In this document: positions 26,601 through 35,031 of the stretch, piece by piece
How positions within the stretch are numbered: position 1 is the stretch's first letter
Layout: every line of letters starts with the position of its first letter
Assembly: GCA_016935665.1 (NCBI GenBank)
Contig: JAFGQN010000128.1
Location: 1-36,011 of the forward strand
Direction of reading: 5' to 3'
Source of the DNA: Deltaproteobacteria bacterium
GTDB taxonomy: Bacteria > Myxococcota_A > Polyangia > JAAYKL01
DNA: 36,011 bases
The notes under the pieces: generated by a model
The model's input: only the letters and a program-made list of their open reading frames with translations
Database searches by the model: none
Told to the model about the DNA's origin: nothing
Program-made: the position numbers and the translations under genes

Positions 26601-26700
26601 CATCGTGGTCATGGGCGGCCTTTTTACCGCCACATTGCTGACGTTATTTGTGCTGCCATCGGTGGTGGTAAGCGTTTACGGAAAAAAATCCGCGTCGTAG
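23644..26700 (+). CDS. czcA: Heavy-metal efflux RND pump, CzcA/CusA (HME) family
   Basis: A 1018-residue inner-membrane proton-driven pump, normal for the family, with 12 helices in two halves and two large periplasmic loops. Family marks: LPIDAFPDASNQQVMILTEAEG near the N-terminus, PIESVMGGLPHV, RSTSKTGLSQVVVVF, GSEFLPSLDEGAI after helix 7, and GGLAIAIGMVVDG-SIVVTEN in helix 4. In that last motif Asp398 and Glu405 are kept, but the residue matching the DFG aspartate of CzcA proper is Ala392, more like CusA-type pumps, so the substrate class is uncertain. The ATG at 23644 has AGGAGG (23633-23638) 5 bp upstream. It is the last gene of the czcCBA set; no linked regulator is present in the window. 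Confidence 0.95.
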   Translation: MMNWIVNRRATVLLILALMIPIGLYAFWQLPIDAFPDASNQQVMILTEAEGPGPLDVERQITQPIESVMGGLPHVQLVRSTSKTGLSQVVVVFEDNVDTYLTRQLVMERLQLAKDSLPPGVEPAMGPISTGLGEVLQYTLKSDSHSLTELRTIHDWIVAPRLRAVSGVNEVNSFGGLVRQIEVQVTPERLLKYNLTLQEVEEALAKNNANAGGGFIVRHWEQQNIRNLGLLCSPDDIGNIVLRAEDGTPVFVSDIADVVESHMTRMGAVTRDGAGETVAGMVIMLKGENARNVVERVKDVLPSIERSLPKGVSFDVFYDRTELVRAVIDTVGNALWQGGVFVLLVLFLLIGSMRSAITAALSLPITALCAFILMDVVDLSANLMTLGGLAIAIGMVVDGSIVVTENISRHFKEHASAEKLQTIITAVKEVARPIIFSILVIVLVFLPLFTLEGMEGKMFRPLAFTMILAMLGSLLAAVFFMPAILAVIPQKKNERKARIFPAVQRGYAWLLSKILSHPKKLITIALLLFGGTLYGATHLGSEFLPSLDEGAIAINVVRLPNASLEGSVKTATFMEKELQQFAEVKTVVSKTGRAEISEDPMGPEQTDLLIMLHPEQTWTTGRTKAQLVDSINKRLSRIPGVRLAFSQPIALRMNELISGVKSDLAIKLFGPDIDVLKSNADEIAAALKTIPGAADVSVEQIAGFSQLEITPDRRKMARYRISMADINHLVETAIGGTVATELVKGQMRFGIKVRFPKKRRSSIAQIERLLLNTPEGARIPLNRIATISQVEGPAQISRENNQRRVVVELNVRGRDLGSFVAVAQQRLIAIQEALPPGYWIELGGTFENQQRAMKQLAIVVPISILLIFAMLISALGGFKPALIVLFNLPFALIGGVVAMFILNVHLNVPATVGFIALFGVAVQNGTVLLSFIQQLIAGGTPVIDAVKQASTLRLRALLMTALTTILGLLPMVYAIGPGAEVQRPLAIVVMGGLFTATLLTLFVLPSVVVSVYGKKSAS

Positions 26701-26723
26701 CACCGCTTGAAAAACAAACTTTC

Positions 26724-26763
26724 TTCACTTTTTCTGCAACAAATCTCAAAAACAGCCGAGTAG
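26724..26763 (+). promoter_or_regulatory. ECF-type promoter candidate, copy 2
   Basis: TTCACTTTTT (26724-26733), TGCAAC (26735-26740), AAAC (26750-26753) and GCCGAGTAG (26755-26763) match the element at 17030-17069 with identical spacing. It ends 31 bp before the rpn start. The pair is the best evidence here for a shared sigma factor or regulator. Confidence 0.6.
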
Positions 26764-26794
26764 GGGAAAACTTTTTTTCAAGGAGGTTTCCCCT
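26762..26794 (+). promoter_or_regulatory. Hairpin around the rpn ribosome-binding site
   Basis: AGGGGAAA (26762-26769) and TTTCCCCT (26787-26794) are perfect 8-bp inverted repeats; the second arm touches the ATG. The loop contains a T-run and the ribosome site AAGGAGG (26780-26786). If transcription starts upstream of the first arm, the structure would present or hide the ribosome site. If it starts just after the promoter-like GCCGAGTAG, the first arm is only partly in the message. Confidence 0.45.
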
Positions 26795-27826
26795 ATGGAC
26801 AACGATGGCAGTTACAAACGGATATTCAGTGAACCCCGGATGGTGCAGGATTTGCTTACGGGCTATATTCATCAGGATTGGGTAAAGGACGCGGATTTCT
26901 CCACGCTGGCGCGGGTGAAGTCGGACCATATCAGTGACAACTGGGACCAGAGATTCAATGACACAGTGTGGAAGGTAAAGCTGCACAATTCCTGGATTTA
27001 TGTGTGCATCATGCTGGAGTTTCAGAGTCGGCCGGACCGATTTATGCCGCTTCGCATGATGACGTATCTGGGTCTGTTATACGAAGATATTGTTCGAAGT
27101 GGCCAATTGCTGCAAACAGGACGATTGCCACCGGTGTTGCCGGTAGTGCTCTATAATGGGACGCCGCGCTGGCAGCACTCTGTGGAAATATTCGATTTAA
27201 TAGAGCATTTATCCGAGGATTTTCAATGCTTTATGCCCAGACTATCGTTTCTGCTCATTGATGAGGGCGATGCGGTGCGCGATTCGCAAATATCCGAGGC
27301 AATGAAATCCTCGCAAAACCTGGTGACAGCTCTTTTTGCTCTTGAAAACGCGCCTGATAAATATGCTATACTCACCGTGGTTGAAGAGATGCTGCAATGG
27401 CTGCAACTACCAGCTCAGCAATCTCTTTCCAGGGCGCTGGCCGGATGGTTTGATCGCGTGCTTCGCCCTGCGAAAAGCAATATCGACGACATTCCCGCGT
27501 TTGGGGATTTAACGGAGGTCAATACGATGCTTCGAGAAACAGTACAGAGCTGGTACGAGGAAGCCGAACGAAAAGGGTTGGCGGCCGGTATAAAAAAGGG
27601 TGTGGCCGAAGGAATGGAGAAAGGAATGGAGAAAGGGATGGAGAAAGGAATGGAGAAAGGAATGGAGAAAGGAATGGAGAAAGGGATGGAGATAGGGGAG
27701 GAAAAAGGAGAAGCTGCCAAAACGTTGCAGTTTGCCAAAACAATGTTACAGCATGGCGAACCCATGGAGAAAATCATGACATACACCGGCCTATCCAGAG
27801 AAACCGTTGAATCCCTTGATAAGTAA
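26795..27826 (+). CDS. Rpn-family recombination-promoting nuclease / YhgA-like transposase
   Basis: A 343-residue protein with the YhgA/Rpn pattern: DGSYKRIFSEPRMVQDLLTGY at the N-terminus, then RFNDTVWKVKL and WIYVCIMLEFQSRPD, which supply the PD-(D/E)XK-like residues (Asp56, Glu75, Gln77), and PPVLPVVLYNG. Rpn proteins are DNA endonucleases that promote RecA-independent recombination in E. coli; they are widespread accessory genes. The C-terminus carries seven or more GMEK-type tetrapeptide repeats (about 273-300), common in this family and prone to length change. A strong AAGGAGG lies 8 bp upstream, inside a hairpin. A decayed second copy lies at 35681-35860. A promoter-like element is shared with the ComEA-like gene. 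Confidence 0.92.
   Translation: MDNDGSYKRIFSEPRMVQDLLTGYIHQDWVKDADFSTLARVKSDHISDNWDQRFNDTVWKVKLHNSWIYVCIMLEFQSRPDRFMPLRMMTYLGLLYEDIVRSGQLLQTGRLPPVLPVVLYNGTPRWQHSVEIFDLIEHLSEDFQCFMPRLSFLLIDEGDAVRDSQISEAMKSSQNLVTALFALENAPDKYAILTVVEEMLQWLQLPAQQSLSRALAGWFDRVLRPAKSNIDDIPAFGDLTEVNTMLRETVQSWYEEAERKGLAAGIKKGVAEGMEKGMEKGMEKGMEKGMEKGMEKGMEIGEEKGEAAKTLQFAKTMLQHGEPMEKIMTYTGLSRETVESLDK
27611..27694 (+). repeat. 12-bp tandem repeat inside rpn
   Basis: Seven near-identical units of GGAATGGAGAAA run in tandem and encode GMEK repeats. A few units have one changed base (GGGATGGAGAAA, GGGATGGAGATA). The 12-bp period keeps frame, so copy-number change by slippage would lengthen or shorten the C-terminal region without breaking the protein. 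Confidence 0.95.
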
Positions 27827-27847
27827 TTTCATTAATAGAGACGAAAT

Positions 27848-28216
27848 TTAAAAAACCCCTGCCAGCTTCAGGAGCAATCCGATTCCGTAACTGGTGGCGT
27901 TGGCCAGCAGTGAGATGGATAGCGCTTTTGAAAAGGGCATCTCGCGAATAATGATCCGCAAAATGACCGCTTCCACCAGAAACACGATGATTTCCCCGGA
28001 GATGACGTATAACAGATAATCGTCAAAAAAAGGGCGCCACACAAACCAGAGCAATGGGTGTGTCACACACGATCCCAATGCACCTGCGGCCGCTGCTTTT
28101 ATAACAGACGCATATTGGCGGCCGAGCCATATGTAAACAGGCGCTTCCAGTGTAAGTGTCAGCAGGAATGCAATGAACCATCGCCATTGAACAGACTGGA
28201 TAGCAGATAATGTCAT
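27848..28216 (-). CDS. Small conserved membrane protein (E...THP...E type), function unknown
   Basis: A 122-residue protein with four predicted membrane helices. Charged or polar residues lie inside or next to helices: TLEAPVYIW in helix 1, CVTHPLLWFVW in helix 2, and GEIIVFLVEAVILR in helix 3. I recall unnamed bacterial membrane proteins with the same NxxTHPxxW and E...E pattern, but no function is known to me. It converges on the rpn gene with 21 bp between stops. It is followed on the upstream side by an acidic-repeat secreted protein on the same strand (35-bp gap), which may form an operon with it. The ATG at 28216 has no strong ribosome site. Confidence 0.7.
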   Translation of the reverse strand: MTLSAIQSVQWRWFIAFLLTLTLEAPVYIWLGRQYASVIKAAAAGALGSCVTHPLLWFVWRPFFDDYLLYVISGEIIVFLVEAVILRIIIREMPFSKALSISLLANATSYGIGLLLKLAGVF

Positions 28217-28251
28217 GAAGTGTTGTGTGCGTATCGATGATTTACCGTAAA

Positions 28252-28638
<387 letters not shown>

Positions 28639-28693
28639 AATGACTCCTTCTGATAAGTTTTTTGGTTAGCGATTTTTATTAAAACATATAATT

Positions 28694-28763
28694 AGGGAAT
28701 TCAATCAACTAAAATTATAAAAAGTTAAACGATATAACCAAAAATAATTTCTCATAATTCCCT
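28694..28763. promoter_or_regulatory. Spaced inverted repeat in AT-rich divergent gap
   Basis: The 157-bp gap between the acidic-repeat gene and the MFS gene is much richer in A and T than its surroundings. It contains AGGGAATT (28694-28701) and its exact complement AATTCCCT (28756-28763), 54 bp apart. This could be a pair of operator half-sites for a regulator of the divergent genes, or chance in AT-rich DNA. Confidence 0.3.
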
Positions 28764-28795
28764 CAGATGGATATTTTTCTTATGGATAATCCGAA

Positions 28796-29860
28796 ATGAC
28801 AAATAGCTTCACTCGCAATAAATCCCTGTTGTTCGCCGGTGTCTTTGGCCTGATTCATCTTGTGATTGATTTGGTGACCGTCAGCTCCGCCTTTGCTGTC
28901 AGTCGCATTTTTGACGTTCCGCTGGTGGTGGGAATTTCATCAATAGTGCTATACGATATTCTGGCGTTTGCCGGTCAGCCCATCATCGGCTGGTTGAGCG
29001 ACAATAACGCCACCTATCACCGAGTGGCGCTCATCGGCATTATAATGGTGATGCTTTCAGTGCCAATGCTGATGTTCCAGCCGGTCGTTGGACTTGTTCT
29101 CACGGGGATTGGCAATGCCTGCTTTCATGTGGGCGCCGGGGCGTTGAGTCTTGGCGCAACCCCTGGCCGGGCCACAGTGCCGGGAATTTTTGTTGCGCCG
29201 GGCGCCATAGGGCTGGGATTAGGCACTGTATGCGGCAAGAGCGAGCTGTATTATACATGGCCGTTTATCGGTGCGCTGACAGTTGCCTTTATAGCGGCAA
29301 TGCGCACACCGGTGCCCCAGGCCGTCATTGTCGCAAAGCGGAAATTGCTGAAGGTGGCGCACCCGACCCTGGTGATTGCCGCGTTGCTGGTATCCATCGC
29401 CATTCGCGCACTGGTGGGATTTGGCGGGTCCAGCGCCTGTAAAAAGACAATGGCGGTAAAACTGAGTCTGATGACCGTGGCATTTTTAGGCAAAGGTCTT
29501 GGGGGAATCATCTCTGATCGCATCGGATGGATTAAAGGCAGTGTGGGCGCCCTGCTTATCAGTGCACCATTGATTGCGTTTTTTGGAGATGAACCGGTAG
29601 CGCTGATTGCGGGATTTCTTTTCTTTCAAATGACCATGCCGGTGACGCTGGTGGCGGTGAACGAAACCATGCCCGGCAGGCCAGGACTTGCGTTTGGCCT
29701 GTGCTGTCTGGCGCTTTTGGCAGGATCGCTTCTGGCATTTTCCAGGGAGGTGCAATCCATATACAACAGCGCCTTTTTCTTTGGATTGATCATAATATCC
29801 GCCACGCTCGTCTATTTCAGTCTTCGGCATCTCTCATCCAAAATCCCCATGAAGTTTTAA
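28796..29860 (+). CDS. MFS transporter
   Basis: A 354-residue polytopic protein with about 11 helices. Family marks are DILAFAGQPIIGWLSDNN (the loop between helices 2 and 3, G...SD), GIGNACFHVGAGALS, which resembles the FHPxG motif of fosmidomycin-resistance-type MFS members, and LGKGLGGIISDRIGW in the second half. It is shorter than the usual 390-420 residues, with little soluble sequence. The substrate is unknown. The start at 28796 lacks a clear ribosome site, but a 5-codon open frame (MDNPK, 28782-28799) ends in an ATGA overlap with it. It is divergent from the acidic-repeat protein gene. The 282 bp downstream, before the gene at 30143, show no gene or terminator. Confidence 0.8.
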   Translation: MTNSFTRNKSLLFAGVFGLIHLVIDLVTVSSAFAVSRIFDVPLVVGISSIVLYDILAFAGQPIIGWLSDNNATYHRVALIGIIMVMLSVPMLMFQPVVGLVLTGIGNACFHVGAGALSLGATPGRATVPGIFVAPGAIGLGLGTVCGKSELYYTWPFIGALTVAFIAAMRTPVPQAVIVAKRKLLKVAHPTLVIAALLVSIAIRALVGFGGSSACKKTMAVKLSLMTVAFLGKGLGGIISDRIGWIKGSVGALLISAPLIAFFGDEPVALIAGFLFFQMTMPVTLVAVNETMPGRPGLAFGLCCLALLAGSLLAFSREVQSIYNSAFFFGLIIISATLVYFSLRHLSSKIPMKF

Positions 29861-30142
29861 CGCAGATTCTGTTGAGGCGGCGCATTTTGGCGCGATGTTC
29901 AAGTGGCACAATCGGTCGAATTTCCGACATTGGCTGCCATCGCCAGGTGGCAAAGACAATGGCTTTATTCCATGAAATGAGTCGAAGCTCTGTGCTTATC
30001 CTTCCTCGCTTTATCTGAATTCAATGCACAGCAAGACCACCCCAGTGACCCCATAAATCATTTCAATGATTGGTACGCACATTGCTAATTCGCAACTTTC
30101 AAGGACTCACTTTAAAAAATCGAAAAACGAAAGAGAAAAACT

Positions 30143-31333
30143 ATGAAGCTAAAAAAAAGTACATCGTTGAAACTCAAAATAGCGGCGTTGCTGGCCAGTC
30201 TTTGGGTGGGGTTGCCGGCGCATATGGCAAATGCAGATGAAAATGAAACGCCAACATCAACCACCGATTTGCCGAAGCTGGATATTGTCGATTCATTTAA
30301 CACGTTGGGTGTGCTTTATGAAGAATTGGACGCAAGAAAAAAAGCGGTTCAAGACGGCTCGCATTCCCAGTCTGAGTACGACATATTCGAATCTGCTTTA
30401 ACCAGAAAAAAAGAGGCGTTGTTTGAAATAGCCCCCAGTTCCATGCAACCGAGCAGGCAGATGAGCCAGCAGGAAGTAGATGCCATTTCCCATGCCTGTG
30501 AAGCCACATCGATTGCTGCATGTGGCGTTGACTTGACGCCAACTTCTGGCCTTTTGGGAAGTAATACGGAGGAACAATTACCATTACCCAAACTGGTGAT
30601 GCTGATAAATGTCAATGTAATTAAAGTGAACAAGGCGGATGAGAGTACTGAGTTTGTTGACATTGACCCCTGTACTCTTTCAATTGAACTTGACTATGAA
30701 AATTATGACTATTATGTGTCAGCAGCAAATGTTCCAGCGGGAGAGTTTTCCAACGCGAAGCTGTGGTTTCCCACAAGTGATGGGAGGGGCATAAACAAAG
30801 AACTGGAACTCAAGCCAGGTAATGCGGCAATTCACGTGAATCCTGAACTATTTGAAACCTGGATTTGTGCGGGCACCGAATTCATAGTGGATGCGGGTTC
30901 TTTGGTCGGTGAGACAGGCATGTATGTTGGCGGTGGAAGTGGATCATATTGGTTTTATAACCAGGAGTTATCAAGGGGATTTCGTCAGAACTATACCTTT
31001 AAAACCACTGATAAAAGAGCATACGGTTTAAAAGCGCAACTTATAGGAGGGTCGAATGCCTCTGTTTCTTCCACGAAGTCTTTTTTAATAGGCACCTCAT
31101 TCGACAAGATAGCAAAAAGCTACGAAGGAGATTTTACGGCGGTTAGCGCTGACGCATCTTATGGCAATGCAGGATTTGGAAAGGGTGTATTCTGGGGTGG
31201 CGGCTGGGTCGGAAAAAGCTTCTATTTTTCTGTAAGTGTGTCCTTGCCAGTTTCTGCTGGCGAATATGTCATGAATTACACAAAAAATGGTGGACCGTGG
31301 ATCTCATTTGGGGACAGCTTTAATCGCAATTAA
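30143..31333 (+). CDS. Secreted protein of unknown function, first of four exported proteins
   Basis: A 396-residue exported protein. The signal peptide (positive start, hydrophobic core about 13-24, cleavage near ANA-DEN) is clear. Residues about 40-140 look helical (DSFNTLGVLYEELDARKKAV); the rest is beta-rich with many Gly, Ser and aromatic residues (GMYVGGGSGSYWFYNQ, GKGVFWGGGWVGKSFYFSVSVSLPV). It has about four Cys in the mature part that could form disulphides. I do not recognise a family. A weak AAAGAGA lies upstream. The next gene follows after 16 bp in the same direction, so they are probably co-transcribed. The composition is richer in A and T than the metabolic genes upstream. Confidence 0.7.
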   Translation: MKLKKSTSLKLKIAALLASLWVGLPAHMANADENETPTSTTDLPKLDIVDSFNTLGVLYEELDARKKAVQDGSHSQSEYDIFESALTRKKEALFEIAPSSMQPSRQMSQQEVDAISHACEATSIAACGVDLTPTSGLLGSNTEEQLPLPKLVMLINVNVIKVNKADESTEFVDIDPCTLSIELDYENYDYYVSAANVPAGEFSNAKLWFPTSDGRGINKELELKPGNAAIHVNPELFETWICAGTEFIVDAGSLVGETGMYVGGGSGSYWFYNQELSRGFRQNYTFKTTDKRAYGLKAQLIGGSNASVSSTKSFLIGTSFDKIAKSYEGDFTAVSADASYGNAGFGKGVFWGGGWVGKSFYFSVSVSLPVSAGEYVMNYTKNGGPWISFGDSFNRN

Positions 31334-31349
31334 CAAGAGGAATTGAAAG

Positions 31350-32930
31350 ATGAAACATAAAATAGCAATTAAAAGATCTGTGGCTGCATTGTTCCTGAGC
31401 ATAGTTGCCTTTGGAACACACAATGCACACGCTGCGTCATCCAATAATAATGAGTGGGAAAAAATCATGGAAGGCATTCACATGAATGAGCGCGTTGACA
31501 AGTCGTTTGGGGATCTTGCAGGTGGTCGTTTCAGCGCAGGTGCCTATCTGGATATAGACGCGTTGCCGCCTTACGGAAAAGCCGGTGTGTATGCCAATGC
31601 CTCCGTTTTCCTCAAAGATATTGTGACCTGGAATATTTTAAAAGCAGAGGGCTTCGTTGAAGGCGGCTTGAAAATATCCACGCGACACGACGCAGAGACA
31701 GACGAGCTGGTATTGACCTTCATGGCCGGAGCGGATGCTGTTGTTGATTTGGATTTTCTGGAAAAACAAATTTACTATTTCAATGCAAACGAAGAACTTG
31801 CCAACAACGGAAATCAGCCGATTAAGCAAACATGGGAAATGCGATTTGATATTTCCGCGCTGAACCCCATGCTGGAAGCGACCGGCGCCGCACTCGGCAT
31901 CGGCAAAAAAGGCGCATTTGACCTGCTGGCAGAAGCCGTCACCGACTCGATTAAAGTGCTCATCCGGAGCAACATTCAGGAGGACGGCCGAGAGCTTACA
32001 GTGGATGAAAAACTGCGGAGTCTTGGTAAGATTGTTGCCAAAGTGCTATATAAAATCGCCATCAACAACGTTTCCAATTCCACACGTTCGGATTTGGATA
32101 GACTCGTTAAAGCAGGTTACTCGTATGATGAGATACTGGACGCAATGATTGACGGCAACGGAACCGGCGAGCTTTCGCGCGTAAATACGAAGCAGCAAAT
32201 AGCTGCAGTACGTGAAATTTACAATGCCGTAATAACCTTAATTGACTTTTCCTATAAGGATGGCGCAGATGGTGTAAAAGTTGGTTTTGGCAAGGATTAT
32301 AAATGGGAAAAGTCACTGCCGGCATTCAAACAGACCTACGTAATCGGCATCATTCCCGTCACCGTCGAATTCGGCGGCAGCGCTGCCATCGGCGCCAGAT
32401 GGGAAGCCGGCCTTGAACTGGCGAGCAAAGATAACGGTGGCAACAACCTGTACATGCAGGTTGGGCCATATGTGTCTGCGGGCGCTTTTGGCGCGGCGTC
32501 ACTGGATGCGTTGATTGCCAGAGCGGGAATTTCCGGTTCCATTGATCTGATTCGGGATGATCTGACATTAACCTTGCGCGCACCATTTCCCAGGGTCTGG
32601 ACGGGGCTTCAGGGAACCATCGATAATAACCTTTCCACTGCCAACGGCAATATCAGCGCTTTCATTGCCTGGTCGGAACCGACCATCGTCATGACGAATG
32701 TGAGGATTCCAATGATTGGATGGCGCCCATGGACGTTCTACACTTATTATGTTACGGTAACGGTGCCCTCCTTGTCTGTTGTTGACAAAAAAGAGTCTGT
32801 AACACTTATATCCGTCCAGGGACCCTCATGGACGACGAGCATTCCGCTCTTCAGCTTCGGATATACGCCCACACCGGCAATTAATGCATATTCAGGCGGA
32901 GAGTTCTCCACCGATTTGCTTGCGCTATAG
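31350..32930 (+). CDS. Secreted protein of unknown function, second of four
   Basis: A 526-residue exported protein with a standard signal peptide (cleavage near AHA-ASS). The mature part alternates beta-rich amphipathic stretches (AGAYLDIDALPPYGKAGVYANASVFLKDIV; then VEFGGSAAIGARWEAGLELAS) with a helical middle (about 165-320, DLLAEAVTDSIKVLIRSNI...). The C-terminal third is again beta with many aromatic residues (MIGWRPWTFYTYYVTVTVP). Such a pattern could suit a surface or lipid-binding protein, but no family is recognised. GAGGAA precedes the ATG. The gene is 16 bp after its upstream partner and 64 bp before the solenoid protein gene. Confidence 0.7.
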   Translation: MKHKIAIKRSVAALFLSIVAFGTHNAHAASSNNNEWEKIMEGIHMNERVDKSFGDLAGGRFSAGAYLDIDALPPYGKAGVYANASVFLKDIVTWNILKAEGFVEGGLKISTRHDAETDELVLTFMAGADAVVDLDFLEKQIYYFNANEELANNGNQPIKQTWEMRFDISALNPMLEATGAALGIGKKGAFDLLAEAVTDSIKVLIRSNIQEDGRELTVDEKLRSLGKIVAKVLYKIAINNVSNSTRSDLDRLVKAGYSYDEILDAMIDGNGTGELSRVNTKQQIAAVREIYNAVITLIDFSYKDGADGVKVGFGKDYKWEKSLPAFKQTYVIGIIPVTVEFGGSAAIGARWEAGLELASKDNGGNNLYMQVGPYVSAGAFGAASLDALIARAGISGSIDLIRDDLTLTLRAPFPRVWTGLQGTIDNNLSTANGNISAFIAWSEPTIVMTNVRIPMIGWRPWTFYTYYVTVTVPSLSVVDKKESVTLISVQGPSWTTSIPLFSFGYTPTPAINAYSGGEFSTDLLAL

Positions 32931-32994
32931 CAAATTGCTCTGCTTACCGACAGCTTTGGAATAATTATCCAACCGCCCACGAATGAGGACTCAC

Positions 32995-34989
32995 ATGAAA
33001 AAGACACACGCTTTCATTGTCGGTGCAGGTATTGCTGTCGCATTGGCAGTGGTCGCCATCCTGCACGGTTTGAACAAAAATGAAACGCCGGAATCGGTAG
33101 TAAATGAAACGAATGACACGAATGATGACTTTAAAGAATGGGGCGATTTTTCACGCTTTATAAAAACAAACGGCGAGGTACTGAAAGACTGCGACTTTTC
33201 TCCCCATATATGGAAACAGAATGCACGGCAGATGTACCGGTTCAAGGTATGGAACGGACTGAACGTACAGGGTGCGGGAACCACAGAAGATTTAATTGAT
33301 ATGGAAGGCACGCTCAATTTTCGCGTGCTCAAAGTGGATGACAACGATGTGATTTATGTGGGTATGCAGGTGTCGCCCATTACAGTCACCATGGGGGGAA
33401 AACGACGAGACGTTCTGGAAAGTCTGTTTCAAACGTTCTTTATAGTGACCTTTAGCAAATACGGAGACATTCTGCATATTGCCCTGCCCCCGGGTCTGGA
33501 AGGTCAGGATGCTGTCTCGTTAAAAGAAATGTTCAACGCATTGAAGCTGATTGTACCGCCTCAGGTAAAGAGTAAAAACGACATGACCTGGACCGTTGAC
33601 GAACAAAACAGCCTCGGCCAGTACAACGCGCGGTACGAATTTGAACCGAGTGATTGTCTGTACAGCAAAACAAAAACGAAGTTTGTCAAGCTGGCAAACG
33701 TTCCTATTGATCCGCAAACGGGCAGCCCTGTGAATCTGACAGCAAAAATACTCGATTCAACCCTCACTGCCCAGCTCTCTTCCGGTGTGTCGTGGATTAC
33801 CCGAATCAAGGGCACTGAGCGCATTCAGCTTTATCAGGACAAGCGGCTGCTCTCTGATGTGGAGAGTCGACTATTTTTAGAGTTACTCTCTTTTAATCCC
33901 GATAAAACGCTCGCTATATGGGATGATACGATCAATGACTTGAAAACCGCGTCAACAATAATGGCAAGGCAGCGTCTTATTGGGAACCGCAATACCTGGG
34001 ACAAAATGAACCAGAAACGTCTGCAGGAACAGTACGAATCAGTGAACATTGCAGACACATTGGCGGTATTGAACAAACGAATCACCGAAGACTCTCCCCA
34101 CAGTGACGTATTGGCGGCTGTAAAAGACCTGATGCAGCACCTCAAGGCGTATCCCGAGCGCGCGCTCAAATTACCGGCATTGATGGCCAATATGAGCGAA
34201 GCCAGTGTGCGTCCGGTATTCAGTGCGCTGGAAACGGCGGGTCATGAACAGGCGCAGCAGGCACTGTCGCAGATAATGACCGGCTATGGTCAAAACGATT
34301 ATAATCGTCTGCATGCCATCATATCCACAGGCGGCATCGCGACCCCAGGCGAACCCCTCGTTGACAGCCTTATGAATGTTGTTGATGACAGAGCTTCGGG
34401 CACTGAATCAGAGGTGGAAAGAGGCAATACCGCGTTGCTGTCTCTTGGCACATTGGGAGATAGCCTGGGAGATCAAAATGAAGCGCTGTCGGGAAAGATT
34501 GAAGAGCGGATACAGGACGAGCTGCAAAACGCAAAAACAGATGAAGAAAAAACCGTGGCCATTAAAGCGATGTCCAACCTTGACGCCATGGAAAGCGAGG
34601 CGGATTTTGAGAAGCTGTCTGCTTTTTTAAAAGATGATGATGTGGAAGTGCGGCGTGCTGCTTTGGAGGCACTTAAACGTGCGCCGGCCAATTATAAATT
34701 TGAAAATGCGTATGCCTTTTTTTCCACCAGTGAAGACAGCAGGCTTAGAGTCGCTGCCTTTAATTTGCTGGCATCGGTGACAGAGCCAAAACTCATTGAA
34801 CGGGTAATTGATGTATCCATCTCAAAATTGAGCGTGGAACCCAACATTCATTTAAGGACAATGATGGTTGAATATTTAGGCGCGTTAAAAAAAGCCGACA
34901 ACAGAATTGTTCCAACACTGGAAGCCCAGCTGGAGCTGGAAACAACACGAATCATGGCCCAGTCGATATTACGAGCCATATATGAATAG
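32995..34989 (+). CDS. Exported beta-barrel plus helical-solenoid protein, LLTP-like N-module candidate
   Basis: A 664-residue protein. ATG 32995 is preferred over ATG 32983 because GAGGA lies 6 bp before it. An N-terminal membrane helix or uncleaved signal (7-24) and an acidic linker precede a beta-rich domain (about 70-270): YRFKVWNGLNVQ, MEGTLNFRVLKV, FFIVTFSKYGDILHIALP (148-165), LKLIVPPQ, TWTVDEQNSLGQYNARYEF (200-216). Residues about 285-664 are a helical repeat array with HEAT-like segments (DDDVEVRRAALEALKRAP, EDSRLRVAAFNLLASV). Beta-barrel followed by a helical horseshoe, with a 'G.i..i' strand and 'e...G.y.a.Y' block, is the order in the Vitellogenin_N / large lipid transfer module. 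This resemblance is my inference and is not confirmed. HEAT-type repeats near the C-terminus are more secure. Confidence 0.7.
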   Translation: MKKTHAFIVGAGIAVALAVVAILHGLNKNETPESVVNETNDTNDDFKEWGDFSRFIKTNGEVLKDCDFSPHIWKQNARQMYRFKVWNGLNVQGAGTTEDLIDMEGTLNFRVLKVDDNDVIYVGMQVSPITVTMGGKRRDVLESLFQTFFIVTFSKYGDILHIALPPGLEGQDAVSLKEMFNALKLIVPPQVKSKNDMTWTVDEQNSLGQYNARYEFEPSDCLYSKTKTKFVKLANVPIDPQTGSPVNLTAKILDSTLTAQLSSGVSWITRIKGTERIQLYQDKRLLSDVESRLFLELLSFNPDKTLAIWDDTINDLKTASTIMARQRLIGNRNTWDKMNQKRLQEQYESVNIADTLAVLNKRITEDSPHSDVLAAVKDLMQHLKAYPERALKLPALMANMSEASVRPVFSALETAGHEQAQQALSQIMTGYGQNDYNRLHAIISTGGIATPGEPLVDSLMNVVDDRASGTESEVERGNTALLSLGTLGDSLGDQNEALSGKIEERIQDELQNAKTDEEKTVAIKAMSNLDAMESEADFEKLSAFLKDDDVEVRRAALEALKRAPANYKFENAYAFFSTSEDSRLRVAAFNLLASVTEPKLIERVIDVSISKLSVEPNIHLRTMMVEYLGALKKADNRIVPTLEAQLELETTRIMAQSILRAIYE

Positions 34990-35031
34990 CAATATTCCAT
35001 ACGCATTGGATAAAACGAAAGACATGATTTC

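Noticed and set aside
24594-26633. Several long minus-strand frames opposite czcA
   Set aside because: The plus strand encodes a complete RND pump; the antisense products are Met/Ser/Arg-rich and featureless.
27611-27694. Tandem repeat considered as a CRISPR array
   Set aside because: Units are 12 bp with no spacers and are in frame within a coding sequence.
29701-30018. 105-codon frame overlapping the MFS 3' end
   Set aside because: Two-thirds of it is a frame-shadow of the MFS gene and the rest shows no features or ribosome site.
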